Position numbers and translations under genes: made by a program. DNA of 64,000 bases, taken from the NCBI GenBank assembly GCA_964544355.1, contig CAZJAI010000002.1, positions 62,001-126,000 on the forward strand, written 5' to 3'. The notes below the pieces were generated by a model, which was not told where the DNA came from, searched no databases, and saw nothing but the letters and a program-made list of their open reading frames with translations. Each line of letters opens with the position of its first letter. Within the stretch, counting starts at the first letter, position 1. The stretch is from Chaera sp964544355. Lineage in GTDB: Bacteria > Patescibacteriota > Saccharimonadia > Saccharimonadales > Saccharimonadaceae. Shown here one piece after another: positions 1 to 7,338 of the stretch.

Positions 1-125
1 ATCGGTCGCTTGTTTGTATGAAATGCTTAAGGAAAACGCAAAGCACGCAATGGCACAGCCATAATCGAATTCTTGTGTGATACTTTGTCTCATGCCACAA
101 GTGTAGAATTTATAAATATATAAAC

Positions 126-153
126 AAGCGACCTCGTTATAACGAAGTCGCTA
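126..153 (-). terminator. Rho-independent terminator of tRNA-Lys(CTT)
   Basis: Read on the minus strand, a hairpin with 12-base arms (one G-T pair), a three-base loop and a T-rich tail follows the 3' end of the tRNA-Lys gene. Its tail-side half (GGTCGCTTGTTT) recurs at 4-15 in the opposite orientation, as if a similar terminator half from a plus-strand gene enters from the left edge. Confidence 0.55.
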
Positions 154-181
154 GATAGAAAAGTATATTTTATAACGGAAC

Positions 182-258
182 TGGAGGGCCAGGAGGGGCT
201 CGAACCCTCGACACCCTGCTTAAGAGGCAGGTGCTCTAACCAGCTGAGCTACTGGCCC
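182..258 (-). tRNA. tRNA-Lys (anticodon CTT)
   Basis: A full cloverleaf is visible on the minus strand. The acceptor GGGCCAG pairs with CTGGCCC, the anticodon loop is CTCTTAA inside a CCTGC/GCAGG stem, and the T-loop is TTCGAGC. The discriminator is T and a CCA end is encoded. A second lysine tRNA (TTT) lies at 42099-42175. Confidence 0.95.
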
Positions 259-314
259 GCAACAGATGTAACCTTAGCAAAACAGACCGTTTTTAGCAAG
301 CCTGCGCCGAGTTC

Positions 315-644
315 TTAAGAGGCTTTTTCGACACGGCCAAGAAGGCGCCGGCGGCGCAAGCGCCGCAGCTCTTCTTCGCTTTGACCGCCCCACACGCCAA
401 ACTTTTCGTCAGCATCCAAGGCATACGCCAAGCATCGGTCTATAACTACGCAACGGCGGCAAACCTGCTTTGCCAGTCTTTCGCGCTGGGCTTTGGCGAC
501 GGGGCCTTCTTTTTCAGGGCCAAAAAACAAATCGGCCATCTCCAGGTCGCTAGGATGCAGGGGCCGGCAGGCGGCTTGGTTATGCCAGCTGGTATCCGGC
601 CGTCGGATTGGCTTAAGTTGATCCACGGATTTATATTGACACAC
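315..644 (-). CDS. WhiB-like iron-sulfur transcription factor
   Basis: The protein has 109 residues and the complete WhiB (Wbl) signature. Four cysteines (C26, C62, C65, C71, pattern C-x35-C-x2-C-x5-C) would hold a [4Fe-4S] cluster. A GVWGG turn sits at 83-87 and a tail rich in arginine at 90-105 matches the DNA-binding end of the family. Wbl proteins bind the primary sigma factor and DNA and sense redox state or nitric oxide. The start is a GTG at 644; no clear Shine-Dalgarno site is seen, so a later start before W20 is possible. The family is known mainly from Actinobacteria and their phages, so finding it among CPR-like genes suggests transfer or an ancient shared trait. Confidence 0.88.
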   Translation of the reverse strand: MCQYKSVDQLKPIRRPDTSWHNQAACRPLHPSDLEMADLFFGPEKEGPVAKAQRERLAKQVCRRCVVIDRCLAYALDADEKFGVWGGQSEEELRRLRRRRLLGRVEKAS

Positions 645-695
645 TCTACCGGCACAAGGCCAGAGTAATACCCTGACTCCTGCTTGTTCTATATG

Positions 696-720
696 GCATT
701 AACCGCTGCGCGTTTAATGC
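696..720. promoter_or_regulatory. Hairpin between 725-1075 gene and WhiB gene
   Basis: A near-perfect inverted repeat has arms GCATTAA (696-702) and TTAATGC (714-720), extended inside by CGC/GCG around a three-base loop. It lies between two minus-strand genes and lacks a T-run, so it could be a weak terminator, a processing site or an operator for the whiB-like gene. Confidence 0.35.
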
Positions 721-724
721 GAGA

Positions 725-1075
725 TTACCGACTTATACGATCCTGAGGATAATATATGCCAACACGATACTCGTAATACTCGCGGCTACTGTTTGGTATT
801 GGCCGTCCCCCTCTCGTCTTTGTGAGCATTTCATCGGACATCCCCGTGAGCGCTTGAGGATCCGAGCAGTCTCCATGAGCCCGCGCCAAGCGACAAGCGT
901 TAATCCCTATACCAAGGCCGGTCTTGGCCTTGCCTATCTTTCTATTGTTATTTTCGGCTTCCTCTACCCTGCCCGCGCCAACTGCGGCGTCATACTGGCC
1001 GTAAGCGTTAAGCGGGCATGTGTCGCACAAAAAAGTATATTTATCGTCTCTCTTTGAATAGTAGTGCTCTTGCAT
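725..1075 (-). CDS. Hypothetical cysteine-containing protein (116 aa)
   Basis: I do not recognise this protein. It is soluble and has a CDTC pair near residue 17, then further cysteines in a NACRLARAHGDC stretch in the middle, so metal binding is possible. A TATAAC box ends nine bases before the ATG, similar to other leaderless starts in this window. Base composition is more AT-rich than that of the surrounding core genes, which may indicate later acquisition. No signal peptide or membrane segment is seen. It is a real gene only if the codon pattern holds up in relatives. Confidence 0.5.
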   Translation of the reverse strand: MQEHYYSKRDDKYTFLCDTCPLNAYGQYDAAVGAGRVEEAENNNRKIGKAKTGLGIGINACRLARAHGDCSDPQALTGMSDEMLTKTRGGRPIPNSSREYYEYRVGIYYPQDRISR

Positions 1076-1185
1076 AATGCATCAGTTATACCACCGCCTT
1101 AATAAAAATGCAATATCCTTTTGGCGAATTAGAACATGTGGCGCTGCAAAAAACAGTTCATTCGCTAGATGATTAATGTACAGTT

Positions 1186-1262
1186 TGGTACCCGCGGAGG
1201 GATTCGAACCCCCGGCCTTCTGGTCCGAAGCCAGACGCTCTAATCCGCTGAGCTACGCGGGC
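1186..1262 (-). tRNA. tRNA-Arg (anticodon TCG)
   Basis: A cloverleaf is seen on the minus strand with a TCTGG/CCAGA anticodon stem and loop CTTCGGA. The first acceptor pair is G-T. CCA is encoded at the 3' end. Confidence 0.94.
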
Positions 1263-1325
1263 GAACGGTTAAAACAAGCCAATTATAACAGATTAACGAT
1301 CATCCGGCCGCTAGCGTTAGCGCGA

Positions 1326-1502
1326 TCAGTACAGAGACGGCGTACCAGGCGGCGGATTAGAGCCGCGGCGAACCACGAAATAGTAAATAAGCCCGTACAC
1401 TACTACGGCCGCTACCAGATAAATCACCACCCACTGCCAGACCGGGCGCTTGCCGTAGCCCTTGCGCCTCTCCTGCTGATCCGTATCATTTTGAGGGTCC
1501 AT
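1326..1502 (-). CDS. Small single-pass membrane protein (58 aa)
   Basis: The start is set by an excellent ribosome binding site, AAAGGAGGTGA, nine bases before an ATG at 1502. This rules out the longer upstream reading of the same frame. The first 23 residues are polar and charged, followed by a hydrophobic helix (VWQWVVIYLVAAVVVYG) and a short basic, proline-rich tail. Function is unknown. It is unusual in this window for using a strong Shine-Dalgarno site. Confidence 0.7.
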   Translation of the reverse strand: MDPQNDTDQQERRKGYGKRPVWQWVVIYLVAAVVVYGLIYYFVVRRGSNPPPGTPSLY

Positions 1503-1584
1503 GCCAGTATCACCTCCTTTAAATCCCTGTGCTTTAAATTGTACGCTCCCTACCTTAATAATAACAGTCGGGCCGTAAAAGCTT

Positions 1585-1721
1585 TTGCTTTTTTGGACAT
1601 TTAGTGCTATGATTGTTTGGTTGTTCAATGAATCCGGGTTGGTTTTACATAAAAAAACATTTTACTCGTCTTCATTTTTAGCAATACCGAGTAAAACTAA
1701 CCCAAAAAAGGATTCTTTTAG
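1585..1721 (+). promoter_or_regulatory. Promoter and structured 5' leader of DEAD-box helicase gene
   Basis: A TTGCTT (1585-1590) and TATGAT (1608-1613) pair with 17-base spacing predicts transcription from about 1620, giving a leader near 100 bases. Within it, 1691-1703 can pair with 1636-1648 (13 pairs, one G-T). Its first half can instead pair, as part of 1688-1696, with 1660-1668 (9 perfect pairs). The two helices share 1691-1696 and exclude each other. The ribosome binding site AAGGA (1708-1712) lies just after the shared arm. This looks like a conformational switch; temperature sensing or helicase feedback is an inference. Confidence 0.55.
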
Positions 1722-2915
1722 ATGTACCAAAGAAAATTTAGCCCCGGAGCCAGGCATTTCGCCGGAACCCGCCACCGCAGCGGCGGCGGGCGCTCCCAAA
1801 ATAGAAATAGACAGACTATCGATCCGGCACGTTTCGTGCGAGCCGCCTCTTCAGCAAAGACCGAGGCCTATTTGGCGCGCCACACTTTTGACGATTTCGG
1901 CCTGCACCCGCAGCTTAGCCGCAACGTCGCGCGCAAAGGTTTCAAGCAGCCCTCCGCCATTCAGGACCAGGTGATTCCCGTTATCATGCAAGGCCGCGAC
2001 GTGGTGGGCCTGGCCAACACCGGCACCGGAAAAACGGCCGCTTTCGCGCTGCCGCTGCTGCACAAACTGCTGGACGACAAAACGACTAGGGCGCTGGTGA
2101 TTGCCCCTACCCGCGAGCTGGCCCAGCAGATTGAAAGCGAGATAAGGGATTTTGCCGGCGGCTGCGGCGTGTCCTCCGCGCTGCTGATTGGCGGGTCGCC
2201 TATGCCGGCCCAGCTGCGGATTTTGCGCGCGCGACCGCAAATTATTATCGGCACGCCGGGGCGGATCAAAGATCACCTGGAGCGCGCCAGCCTGAAACTG
2301 TCCGAATTTAATACCGTAGTGCTAGACGAGGTTGACCGCATGCTGGACATGGGCTTCATCGGCGACATCAGGTACCTGCTAGGCAAACTGCAACAGCCCC
2401 GACAGTCGCTGTTTTTCTCGGCCACGCTGGACAGTAAAATCGAGAGTCTGATTAAAAGCTTTTCGACTAACCCCGTAACCATCAGCGCCGTGATAAGCGC
2501 CACCAGCGACAACGTCGACCAAAACGTTATTCGCCACCAGGGTCCGTACGACAAGTTGGACAAGCTGCACGACGTGCTAATTAGCGGCAACGCCACCAAA
2601 GTTCTGATTTTCGATGAAACCAAGCGCGGCGTCGAGCGGCTCAGTAAAGAGCTGGTCGCGCGGGGCTTTAAGGCCGATTCTCTGCACGGCGACAAGTCGC
2701 AATCCCAGCGCAAACGGGCGCTGGACCGCTTCCGGCACAGCGAAGTCAATGTGCTGGTAGCCACCGATGTGGCGGCCCGCGGCATTGACGTTGTCGACAT
2801 AAGCCACGTCATCAACTACTCGCTACCGCACACCTACGACGATTACGTGCATCGTATCGGCCGGGCCGGCCGGGCCGGCCGGGCCGGCTACGCCCTGACA
2901 TTTATCACCCAATAA
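1722..2915 (+). CDS. DEAD-box ATP-dependent RNA helicase
   Basis: The 397-residue protein carries the two RecA-like domains of DEAD-box helicases that unwind RNA with ATP. Visible motifs in order: Q motif with KQPSAIQ, motif I ANTGTGKTAAF, Ia PTRELAQQ, Ib TPGR, II as DEVD (the D-E-A-D box with V for A), III SAT, IV LIFDETK, V ATDVAARGID and VI HRIGRAGRAG, where the usual threonine (HRIGRTGR) is alanine. The N-terminus (about 50 residues) is rich in R, G, N and S, like a flexible RNA-binding tail; there is no long C-terminal extension. The final motif is encoded by three tandem 9-base CGGGCCGGC units at about 2863-2889. It has its own promoter and leader. Likely roles are mRNA decay, ribosome assembly or cold adaptation. 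Confidence 0.93.
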   Translation: MYQRKFSPGARHFAGTRHRSGGGRSQNRNRQTIDPARFVRAASSAKTEAYLARHTFDDFGLHPQLSRNVARKGFKQPSAIQDQVIPVIMQGRDVVGLANTGTGKTAAFALPLLHKLLDDKTTRALVIAPTRELAQQIESEIRDFAGGCGVSSALLIGGSPMPAQLRILRARPQIIIGTPGRIKDHLERASLKLSEFNTVVLDEVDRMLDMGFIGDIRYLLGKLQQPRQSLFFSATLDSKIESLIKSFSTNPVTISAVISATSDNVDQNVIRHQGPYDKLDKLHDVLISGNATKVLIFDETKRGVERLSKELVARGFKADSLHGDKSQSQRKRALDRFRHSEVNVLVATDVAARGIDVVDISHVINYSLPHTYDDYVHRIGRAGRAGRAGYALTFITQ

Positions 2916-3346
2916 AAAACGCGCCGATAAAATATCCTGGCGCTCTCTTTATCAGCATCGTAGACAAAGTTAAGAGCTATTTTGTATTTCCAAGCATAAT
3001 GATACTTGCATCAGAAATATCAACAGCGCTCTTGTATGCGATGTGCGGGATAAATTGATAAATTAAACAGCAACTCGCCGGTTCCTACGCGCGCCTGGTA
3101 ATACGCTACCGTCGCTTCGGGAACTTCCTGCAGAGAATTAAAATCAACCTCATTTAGCCATCTTACCAACTACAGGCTAAAGGTCTTTCATTCGCATTTC
3201 AGTTATAGCTTCTACGGTTTGTAAGTAAAAATGGCCACCCCAAAAGCCAGCGCCGCCACCGCTATTTTCACCAACGAACTCACCAGCTTTCTGTTTCTCA
3301 ATTAAATCGAGAATAATTTCAGGTATATGGTCTCTTAATACGTAAC
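2916..3346 (-). pseudogene. Decayed protein gene cut off by the IS element
   Basis: This stretch has no intact gene. On the minus strand, protein-like reading continues through at least three frames. A 55-codon run ends at a TAG (3177-3179), a second run is at 3020-3169 (contains LQEVPEATVAYYQARVGTGE), then frame changes give SAVDISDASIIMLGN and IALNFVYDADKESARIFYR. The pieces look like one gene or operon broken by frameshifts. Its upstream end is cut exactly where the IS element starts. The family is not recognised. Confidence 0.45.
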
Positions 3347-3458
3347 TGTCACCCTCCGAATATAATCCACACTCAGTCTATTCTAGAATCGGCTTAATCT
3401 GTTAAATTAGGAGCACTGCGGGCGTCAGCCCGCTGTGCTCAGAAGGAGTGTTTTAGAT

Positions 3459-3716
3459 ATGGCAAAAGGCAAGCCTACCGACCCTGCGCTGAGGGCTGAG
3501 ATTGTTGGTAAGATTCGTGACGAGGGCATGAGTGTGGCAGTGGCAAGTGCAACGTACGGTTTCAGCAGCAAGACCATCTACACATGGCTGCGTGAGGGTG
3601 TGGTAGATGGCAAGTGCAACCTCATCCTGGAGAACAACCGGCTCAAGAAAGAGCTGGAGATAGCCTACCGCATTTTGGGTAGGCTGACGGCTAAAACAGA
3701 GCGCCCAAAAGACTAG
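3459..3716 (+). CDS. IS3-family transposase OrfA (HTH)
   Basis: The 85-residue protein has a helix-turn-helix (SVAVASATYGFSSKTIYTWL) followed by a leucine-zipper-like helix (NNRLKKELEIAYRIL), as in IS3 OrfA proteins that bind the element ends. The start ATG at 3459 is preceded by AGAAGGAG. Near the end, C CCA AAA (3704-3710) is a classic -1 slippery heptamer. The frame it enters is open from 3695 and runs into orfB, so an OrfAB fusion transposase is expected from frameshifting. Confidence 0.85.
   Translation: MAKGKPTDPALRAEIVGKIRDEGMSVAVASATYGFSSKTIYTWLREGVVDGKCNLILENNRLKKELEIAYRILGRLTAKTERPKD
3704..3710 (+). promoter_or_regulatory. Programmed -1 frameshift site (CCCAAAA)
   Basis: The heptamer fits X XXY YYZ in the orfA reading frame (C CCA AAA), seven to ten bases before the orfA stop. 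Slipping back one base enters the orfB frame. This is the known expression mode of IS3-family transposases. Confidence 0.65.
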
Positions 3717-3721
3717 CTGTC

Positions 3722-4612
3722 TTGGACGAGGTCGAGCCAGGATGGCGGAAACGGTTGGCGACCACGCTTGGTGTCAGTAGGGCGCACTACTACCGTAGTG
3801 CCTCCAAACAGCAAACTAAGGATGGCACTGACGTAGCAGCACTCTGTGCTGTACATGTTGAGCATCCGTTCTATGGTGTTGCCAGGCTTGCTATCCACTT
3901 AGGTTGGAGCGAAGCCCGCACGCGGCGGATTCGTAACCTTGCCGGTGTGGTTGTGCCGACCGCCAGCAAGAGGCACCGCTACCGCAAAGGTGGTAAGCCG
4001 GAGATAACGGCTCCGCCCAACATTCTGCACGGCTACGCCGTACCCAAAGACCAAGCCAGGCCACAAGACGGCATGGACTACAGCGGCATGACCAGAAGTG
4101 GTGCCTGGGTGCAGGACTTTACCTACATCCAGTTCCATGGCTCGTGGTACTACCTAGCCGGCGTACTTGGCCTCAAAACCAGACAGATTGTTGGCTGGCG
4201 GCTCGGTAGTAATCACAGCGCCGAGCTGACCTACGCTGCGGTGCTCAATGCCCTCAGCAAACACGAACCACCAGCTATTCTGCACAGCGACCAAGGCAGT
4301 GAGTACTTGAGCTACAAGCACCGAGATTTGTGTGACAGTCTTGGAACCAAGCTCAGCTGTAGTGCAGCCGGCAAACCTTGGCAGAACGGTTTCATGGAAC
4401 GCTGGTTTGGTGGCTTTAAGTCAGAGATTGGCGACATTACCAAGCTCAAAGACATCGCTGAACTACACGAAAAGATTGCCCTCAGAATCTTCTACTACAA
4501 CCACCAACGCATCCATACCGCACTAAGCATGAGTCCGGCAGCTTACGCCGCCAAACTCATGCGCCTACCGGCGCAAAGAAAAGACAAAGTGTTGCGGAAA
4601 GTTAGAGGTTGA
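3722..4612 (+). CDS. IS3-family transposase OrfB (DDE integrase core)
   Basis: The 296-residue reading begins with a TTG just after the orfA stop but is probably made mainly as the C-terminal part of OrfAB. It has an HTH_21-like N-terminal segment (EHPFYGVARLAIHLG) and a retroviral-integrase core with the catalytic triad visible: D in VQDFTYIQF, D in ILHSDQGSEY and E in PWQNGFMERWFGGFK. It cuts and joins element ends. The triad is intact, so the element may still be active. Confidence 0.88.
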   Translation: MDEVEPGWRKRLATTLGVSRAHYYRSASKQQTKDGTDVAALCAVHVEHPFYGVARLAIHLGWSEARTRRIRNLAGVVVPTASKRHRYRKGGKPEITAPPNILHGYAVPKDQARPQDGMDYSGMTRSGAWVQDFTYIQFHGSWYYLAGVLGLKTRQIVGWRLGSNHSAELTYAAVLNALSKHEPPAILHSDQGSEYLSYKHRDLCDSLGTKLSCSAAGKPWQNGFMERWFGGFKSEIGDITKLKDIAELHEKIALRIFYYNHQRIHTALSMSPAAYAAKLMRLPAQRKDKVLRKVRG

Positions 4613-4614
4613 CA

Positions 4615-4717
4615 GCGAACTAGAGTTTGAGCCAATTAAGTACCTTACGCCAGTAGTTGAGAAGTACCCAGCCCTAGAAAAGCAGTACATTCACGTCCAA
4701 ACTTACCCAGAACAGAT
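4615..4717 (+). pseudogene. Possible coding remnant right of the IS
   Basis: The plus strand just after the IS stays open for about 34 codons with protein-like content (for example IKYLTPVVEKYPALEKQYI) but has no start, and in this frame it runs into the tRNA terminator and tRNA. It may be the 3' part of a gene destroyed around the insertion. It does not join in frame to the remnant on the left of the IS. Confidence 0.25.
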
Positions 4718-4741
4718 GAAAAAGGACGCCGTAGCGTCCTT
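4718..4741 (-). terminator. Terminator of tRNA-Arg(CCG)
   Basis: On the minus strand an 8-pair hairpin (AAGGACGC, loop of four, GCGTCCTT) is followed by a T-run, just after the tRNA 3' end. Confidence 0.7.
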
Positions 4742-4751
4742 AATTACACAA

Positions 4752-4828
4752 TGGTACGCCCGGCAGGATTCGAACCTGCGGCCTTTGGTACCGGAAACCA
4801 ACGCTCTATCCAGCTGAGCTACGGGCGC
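4752..4828 (-). tRNA. tRNA-Arg (anticodon CCG)
   Basis: A cloverleaf is seen on the minus strand with a TTGGT/ACCAA anticodon stem and loop TTCCGGT. CCA is encoded. The acceptor opens with a G-T pair. Confidence 0.94.
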
Positions 4829-4850
4829 GCGGCATTTATTATAACAGCTG

Positions 4851-4866
4851 TATAATGGCAATAATG
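4851..4866 (+). promoter_or_regulatory. Leaderless start of murB
   Basis: A perfect TATAAT (4851-4856) is followed by seven bases and then ATG at 4864, with no ribosome binding site. The ATG at 4855 overlaps the -10 box itself and cannot be in the message, so 4864 is taken as the start. Confidence 0.6.
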
Positions 4867-5892
4867 CAGATCCGCTCCAACGTTCCCCTGGCCGAGCTGT
4901 CAACCATGCGCCTGGGCAAAGGTGTTGCCAGGTACCTGGCCGTAGTTAACGACAAAGACGAACTCGAGCAGGCCGTCGGCTGGGCGCAGGCCGGCAACAT
5001 TCCGATATTCGTCTTAGGCGGCGGCAGCAACGTTATAATTTCCGATCGCGATTTCGAGGGCCTGGTGCTGGTCAACCGGTTGAAGGGATTTGAGGTGCTT
5101 GAAGAAACCGAGGCCCACACCGATTTGCTGATTGCCGCCGGAGAGGATTGGGACAGCGTAGTGGAGCGAACCGTCAACATGAACCTAAGCGGCATCGAGG
5201 CCATGTCCAGCATACCGGGTACGGCCGGCGCCACGCCGGTACAAAACGTCGGTGCCTACGGACAAGAGATCGCCGACAGACTGATCAGCCTGGAAGCTTA
5301 CGACCTGACCGCCCATGGCAACGTCAGGCTGCTAAAAGAAGAGTGCGGTTTCAGCTACCGCAACAGCATCTTTAAGAATCCCGCCAACCGCCGCTATGTC
5401 ATTACCGCCATCACCATTCGCTTAAGCCGCTCCAATCCCAGAGGTCCGTTTTACGACAGCCTGCAAAAATACTTCGACAAGCACGGCATTGACGAAAGAG
5501 AGGTAACACCACGAACGGTCCGTCAAGCCGTTACCGAAATACGCCGGTTGAAGTTGCCCGACCCGAAAATTATCGCCAACGCCGGCTCCTTTTTTAAAAA
5601 CCCCGTCGTTGACGCCGGCACGTTCTCTGCCCTGGCGGCCAAGTTCCCCGGCATAGTTTCCTATAACATGCCGGGCGGACGGGTGAAACTGGCTGCCGGC
5701 TGGCTGATCGATCAGGCCGGCCTGAAGGGTTACGCCTCCGGCGGCTTGAAAACTTTCGAGCACAATGCCCTGGTGGTGGTCAATCAGTCGGCCCGCACCT
5801 GGACAGAGCTGGAACGATTCGGCGACTACATCGCCGAATCCGTCAGGCGTAAATTCGGCGTCAGGCTGGAACGTGAGCCGGAACTGCTTTAA
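4864..5892 (+). CDS. murB: UDP-N-acetylenolpyruvoylglucosamine reductase
   Basis: The 342-residue flavoenzyme reduces UDP-GlcNAc-enolpyruvate to UDP-MurNAc in the cytoplasm, the second committed step of peptidoglycan synthesis. The FAD-binding segment (LGGGSNVIISD), the SYRNSIFK motif with its proton-donor serine region, and GSFFKNP are present, and the C-terminus HNALVVVN..A matches type I MurB proteins (E. coli type). Its substrate is made by MurA, encoded at 7339. It converges with glyA, overlapping by four bases. Confidence 0.95.
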   Translation: MQIRSNVPLAELSTMRLGKGVARYLAVVNDKDELEQAVGWAQAGNIPIFVLGGGSNVIISDRDFEGLVLVNRLKGFEVLEETEAHTDLLIAAGEDWDSVVERTVNMNLSGIEAMSSIPGTAGATPVQNVGAYGQEIADRLISLEAYDLTAHGNVRLLKEECGFSYRNSIFKNPANRRYVITAITIRLSRSNPRGPFYDSLQKYFDKHGIDEREVTPRTVRQAVTEIRRLKLPDPKIIANAGSFFKNPVVDAGTFSALAAKFPGIVSYNMPGGRVKLAAGWLIDQAGLKGYASGGLKTFEHNALVVVNQSARTWTELERFGDYIAESVRRKFGVRLEREPELL

Positions 5893-7169
5893 GGCTTGTC
5901 GCTAGGCAGGGGAAACTGGCGGACGAAAGCTTCTACTTCACTTCTTAAGCTTTGAAGTTCGGCTATGTCGCCCCGGCCGGCTATGGCCCGTTTGATCCAG
6001 CCGGCCAGCTGGGGCATGTGCTCCGGCCCCAGCCCGCGGGTAACCGCCGCCGGTGTACCCAGGCGGATCCCGCTGGGGCGAAACGGCGGTAGGGGATCGT
6101 CCGGCACGGCGTTTTTATTTACGTTAAGGCCAACCGTGTCCAGCGCCGCCTGAGCCTCGGCTCCGTTAATGCCGAAGCTTTTTTGAACGTCCGCCAGGAT
6201 CAGATGGTTATCGGTGCCGCCGGTTACCAGGCTGAAACCGTGCTTTGTCAGTTCGGCGGCTAGCGCTTTGGAGCTATCCAAAACTCTTTGGCAGTAGGCC
6301 TTGAAATCCTGGCCAGCAGCTTCGCCCAAAGCCACCGCCTTGGCGGCAATCACGTTCATATGGGGGCCGCCCTGCAGGCCGGGAAAAACCTGGCGGTCAA
6401 TCAGCCCGGGCAGGTTCTGGAGTGTTTTCTCTACTTTTCGCAATGGGCCGGAAACCTGGCCGCGGCTTAAAATCAGGCCGCCGCGCGGGCCGCGCAGTGT
6501 TTTGTGGGTGGTGGCCGTCATGACATGAAAGCCGTCAGCAAGCGGGTTAGCCAGCACGCCGCCAGCTATTAAGCCGGCGATATGGGCCATGTCGGCCATT
6601 AGCAGGGCACCGGTTTCCCGGCCGATAGCGGCGAACCGGGCGTAGTCGAGGTTGCGCGGATAGGCCGAAAATCCTGCGATAATCAGCTTGGGTTTGGCAT
6701 CCAGGGCAAGACTGCGCAACTGATCGTAGTCAATCTCGCCGGTATCCGGATTTTTCATGCCGTAAAAAACGAAGTTATACAGCTTGGCAGCCTGGGTAAC
6801 CGGCGCCCCGTGCGTCAGGTGGCCGCCATGAGACAGATCCATGGCCAAAACGGTGTCGCCCGGATCCAGCCAGGCTCCGTAAACCGCCAGATTAGCCGGA
6901 GCGCCGGAGTGGGGCTGGACGTTGGCGTGGTCGGCCATGAACAGTTTCTTGGCGCGGTCAATGGCCAGCCGCTCTATCTGGTCGGTAAACTCCTGACCAC
7001 CGTAATAACGGGCGCCCGGATAGCCTTCGGAATATTTGTTGGTGAATTCGCTGGCCAGAGCCGCCAGCACCGCGCGGCTGACATAGTTTTCCGATGGTAT
7101 CAGCTCCAGGCCGGAACGCTGACGTTCGGCTTCCTGGGCGATGAGCCGGGCTACGGTTGCGTCGGACAT
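5889..7169 (-). CDS. glyA: Serine hydroxymethyltransferase
   Basis: The 426-residue PLP enzyme interconverts serine and glycine while charging tetrahydrofolate with a one-carbon unit. The PLP lysine is in TTTHKTLRGPRGG, and the ENYVS, GYPGARYYGG and HSGAPANLAVYGA motifs are all present, so the protein looks active and full length. A strong ribosome binding site (GGAGGCGG) touches the ATG. It is divergent from the XRE-murA gene across a 169-base spacer. Confidence 0.96.
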   Translation of the reverse strand: MSDATVARLIAQEAERQRSGLELIPSENYVSRAVLAALASEFTNKYSEGYPGARYYGGQEFTDQIERLAIDRAKKLFMADHANVQPHSGAPANLAVYGAWLDPGDTVLAMDLSHGGHLTHGAPVTQAAKLYNFVFYGMKNPDTGEIDYDQLRSLALDAKPKLIIAGFSAYPRNLDYARFAAIGRETGALLMADMAHIAGLIAGGVLANPLADGFHVMTATTHKTLRGPRGGLILSRGQVSGPLRKVEKTLQNLPGLIDRQVFPGLQGGPHMNVIAAKAVALGEAAGQDFKAYCQRVLDSSKALAAELTKHGFSLVTGGTDNHLILADVQKSFGINGAEAQAALDTVGLNVNKNAVPDDPLPPFRPSGIRLGTPAAVTRGLGPEHMPQLAGWIKRAIAGRGDIAELQSLRSEVEAFVRQFPLPSDKP

Positions 7170-7338
7170 CCGCCGCCTCCAGATTAAAGTTTACAAAAAC
7201 AACGAATATATCGCTGCGCGTCCGGCCGCCGCAAAACTGCCGCCAAAATAAGACGCTTCATAAAGATTATACGCCAAAACTTGGCTCCGGACTTTAGTGT
7301 GAAAAATACACATCAAGAAATATCGTTTATGATATAAA

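Larger units (their letters stand above)
3347..4614 (+). mobile_element. IS3-family insertion sequence, complete (1268 bp)
   Basis: The ends are imperfect inverted repeats beginning TGTCA: the left end TGTCACCCTCCGA matches the reverse complement of the right end, TGTCAACCTCTAA, at 10 of 13 positions. Between them are orfA and orfB with a frameshift site. A hairpin at about 3411-3440 (arms GAGCAC.GCGGGC, loop GTCA) precedes the orfA ribosome binding site and could block transcription or translation entering from outside. No 3-4 base target duplication is visible, so the insertion may be old or its flanks rearranged. Confidence 0.85.

Noticed and set aside
1..181. Inverted repeat GGTCGCTTGTTT (4-15 and 122-133) as ends of a mobile element
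   Set aside because: The DNA between is too short for an element gene and the right copy is part of the tRNA terminator; two similar terminator halves explain it better.
381..668. Plus-strand readings opposite the WhiB-like gene, and similar readings opposite glyA, dnaK, ftsH and other core genes
   Set aside because: They are mirror frames of GC-rich genes with well-recognised products on the other strand and carry no domain motifs or start signals.
2863..2889. Tandem 9-base repeat at the end of the DEAD-box gene as an expansion
   Set aside because: The encoded HRIGRAGRAGRAG has the same length as the normal motif VI region, so it is not an insertion.
4615..4820. C-terminal extension of the transposase or a longer gene running into the tRNA
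   Set aside because: It requires a frame change from OrfB and would read through a terminator and a tRNA gene.
7170..7338. Glycine riboswitch upstream of glyA
   Set aside because: No paired conserved glycine aptamer cores are seen in the 169-base spacer; only a promoter and a strong ribosome binding site are evident.
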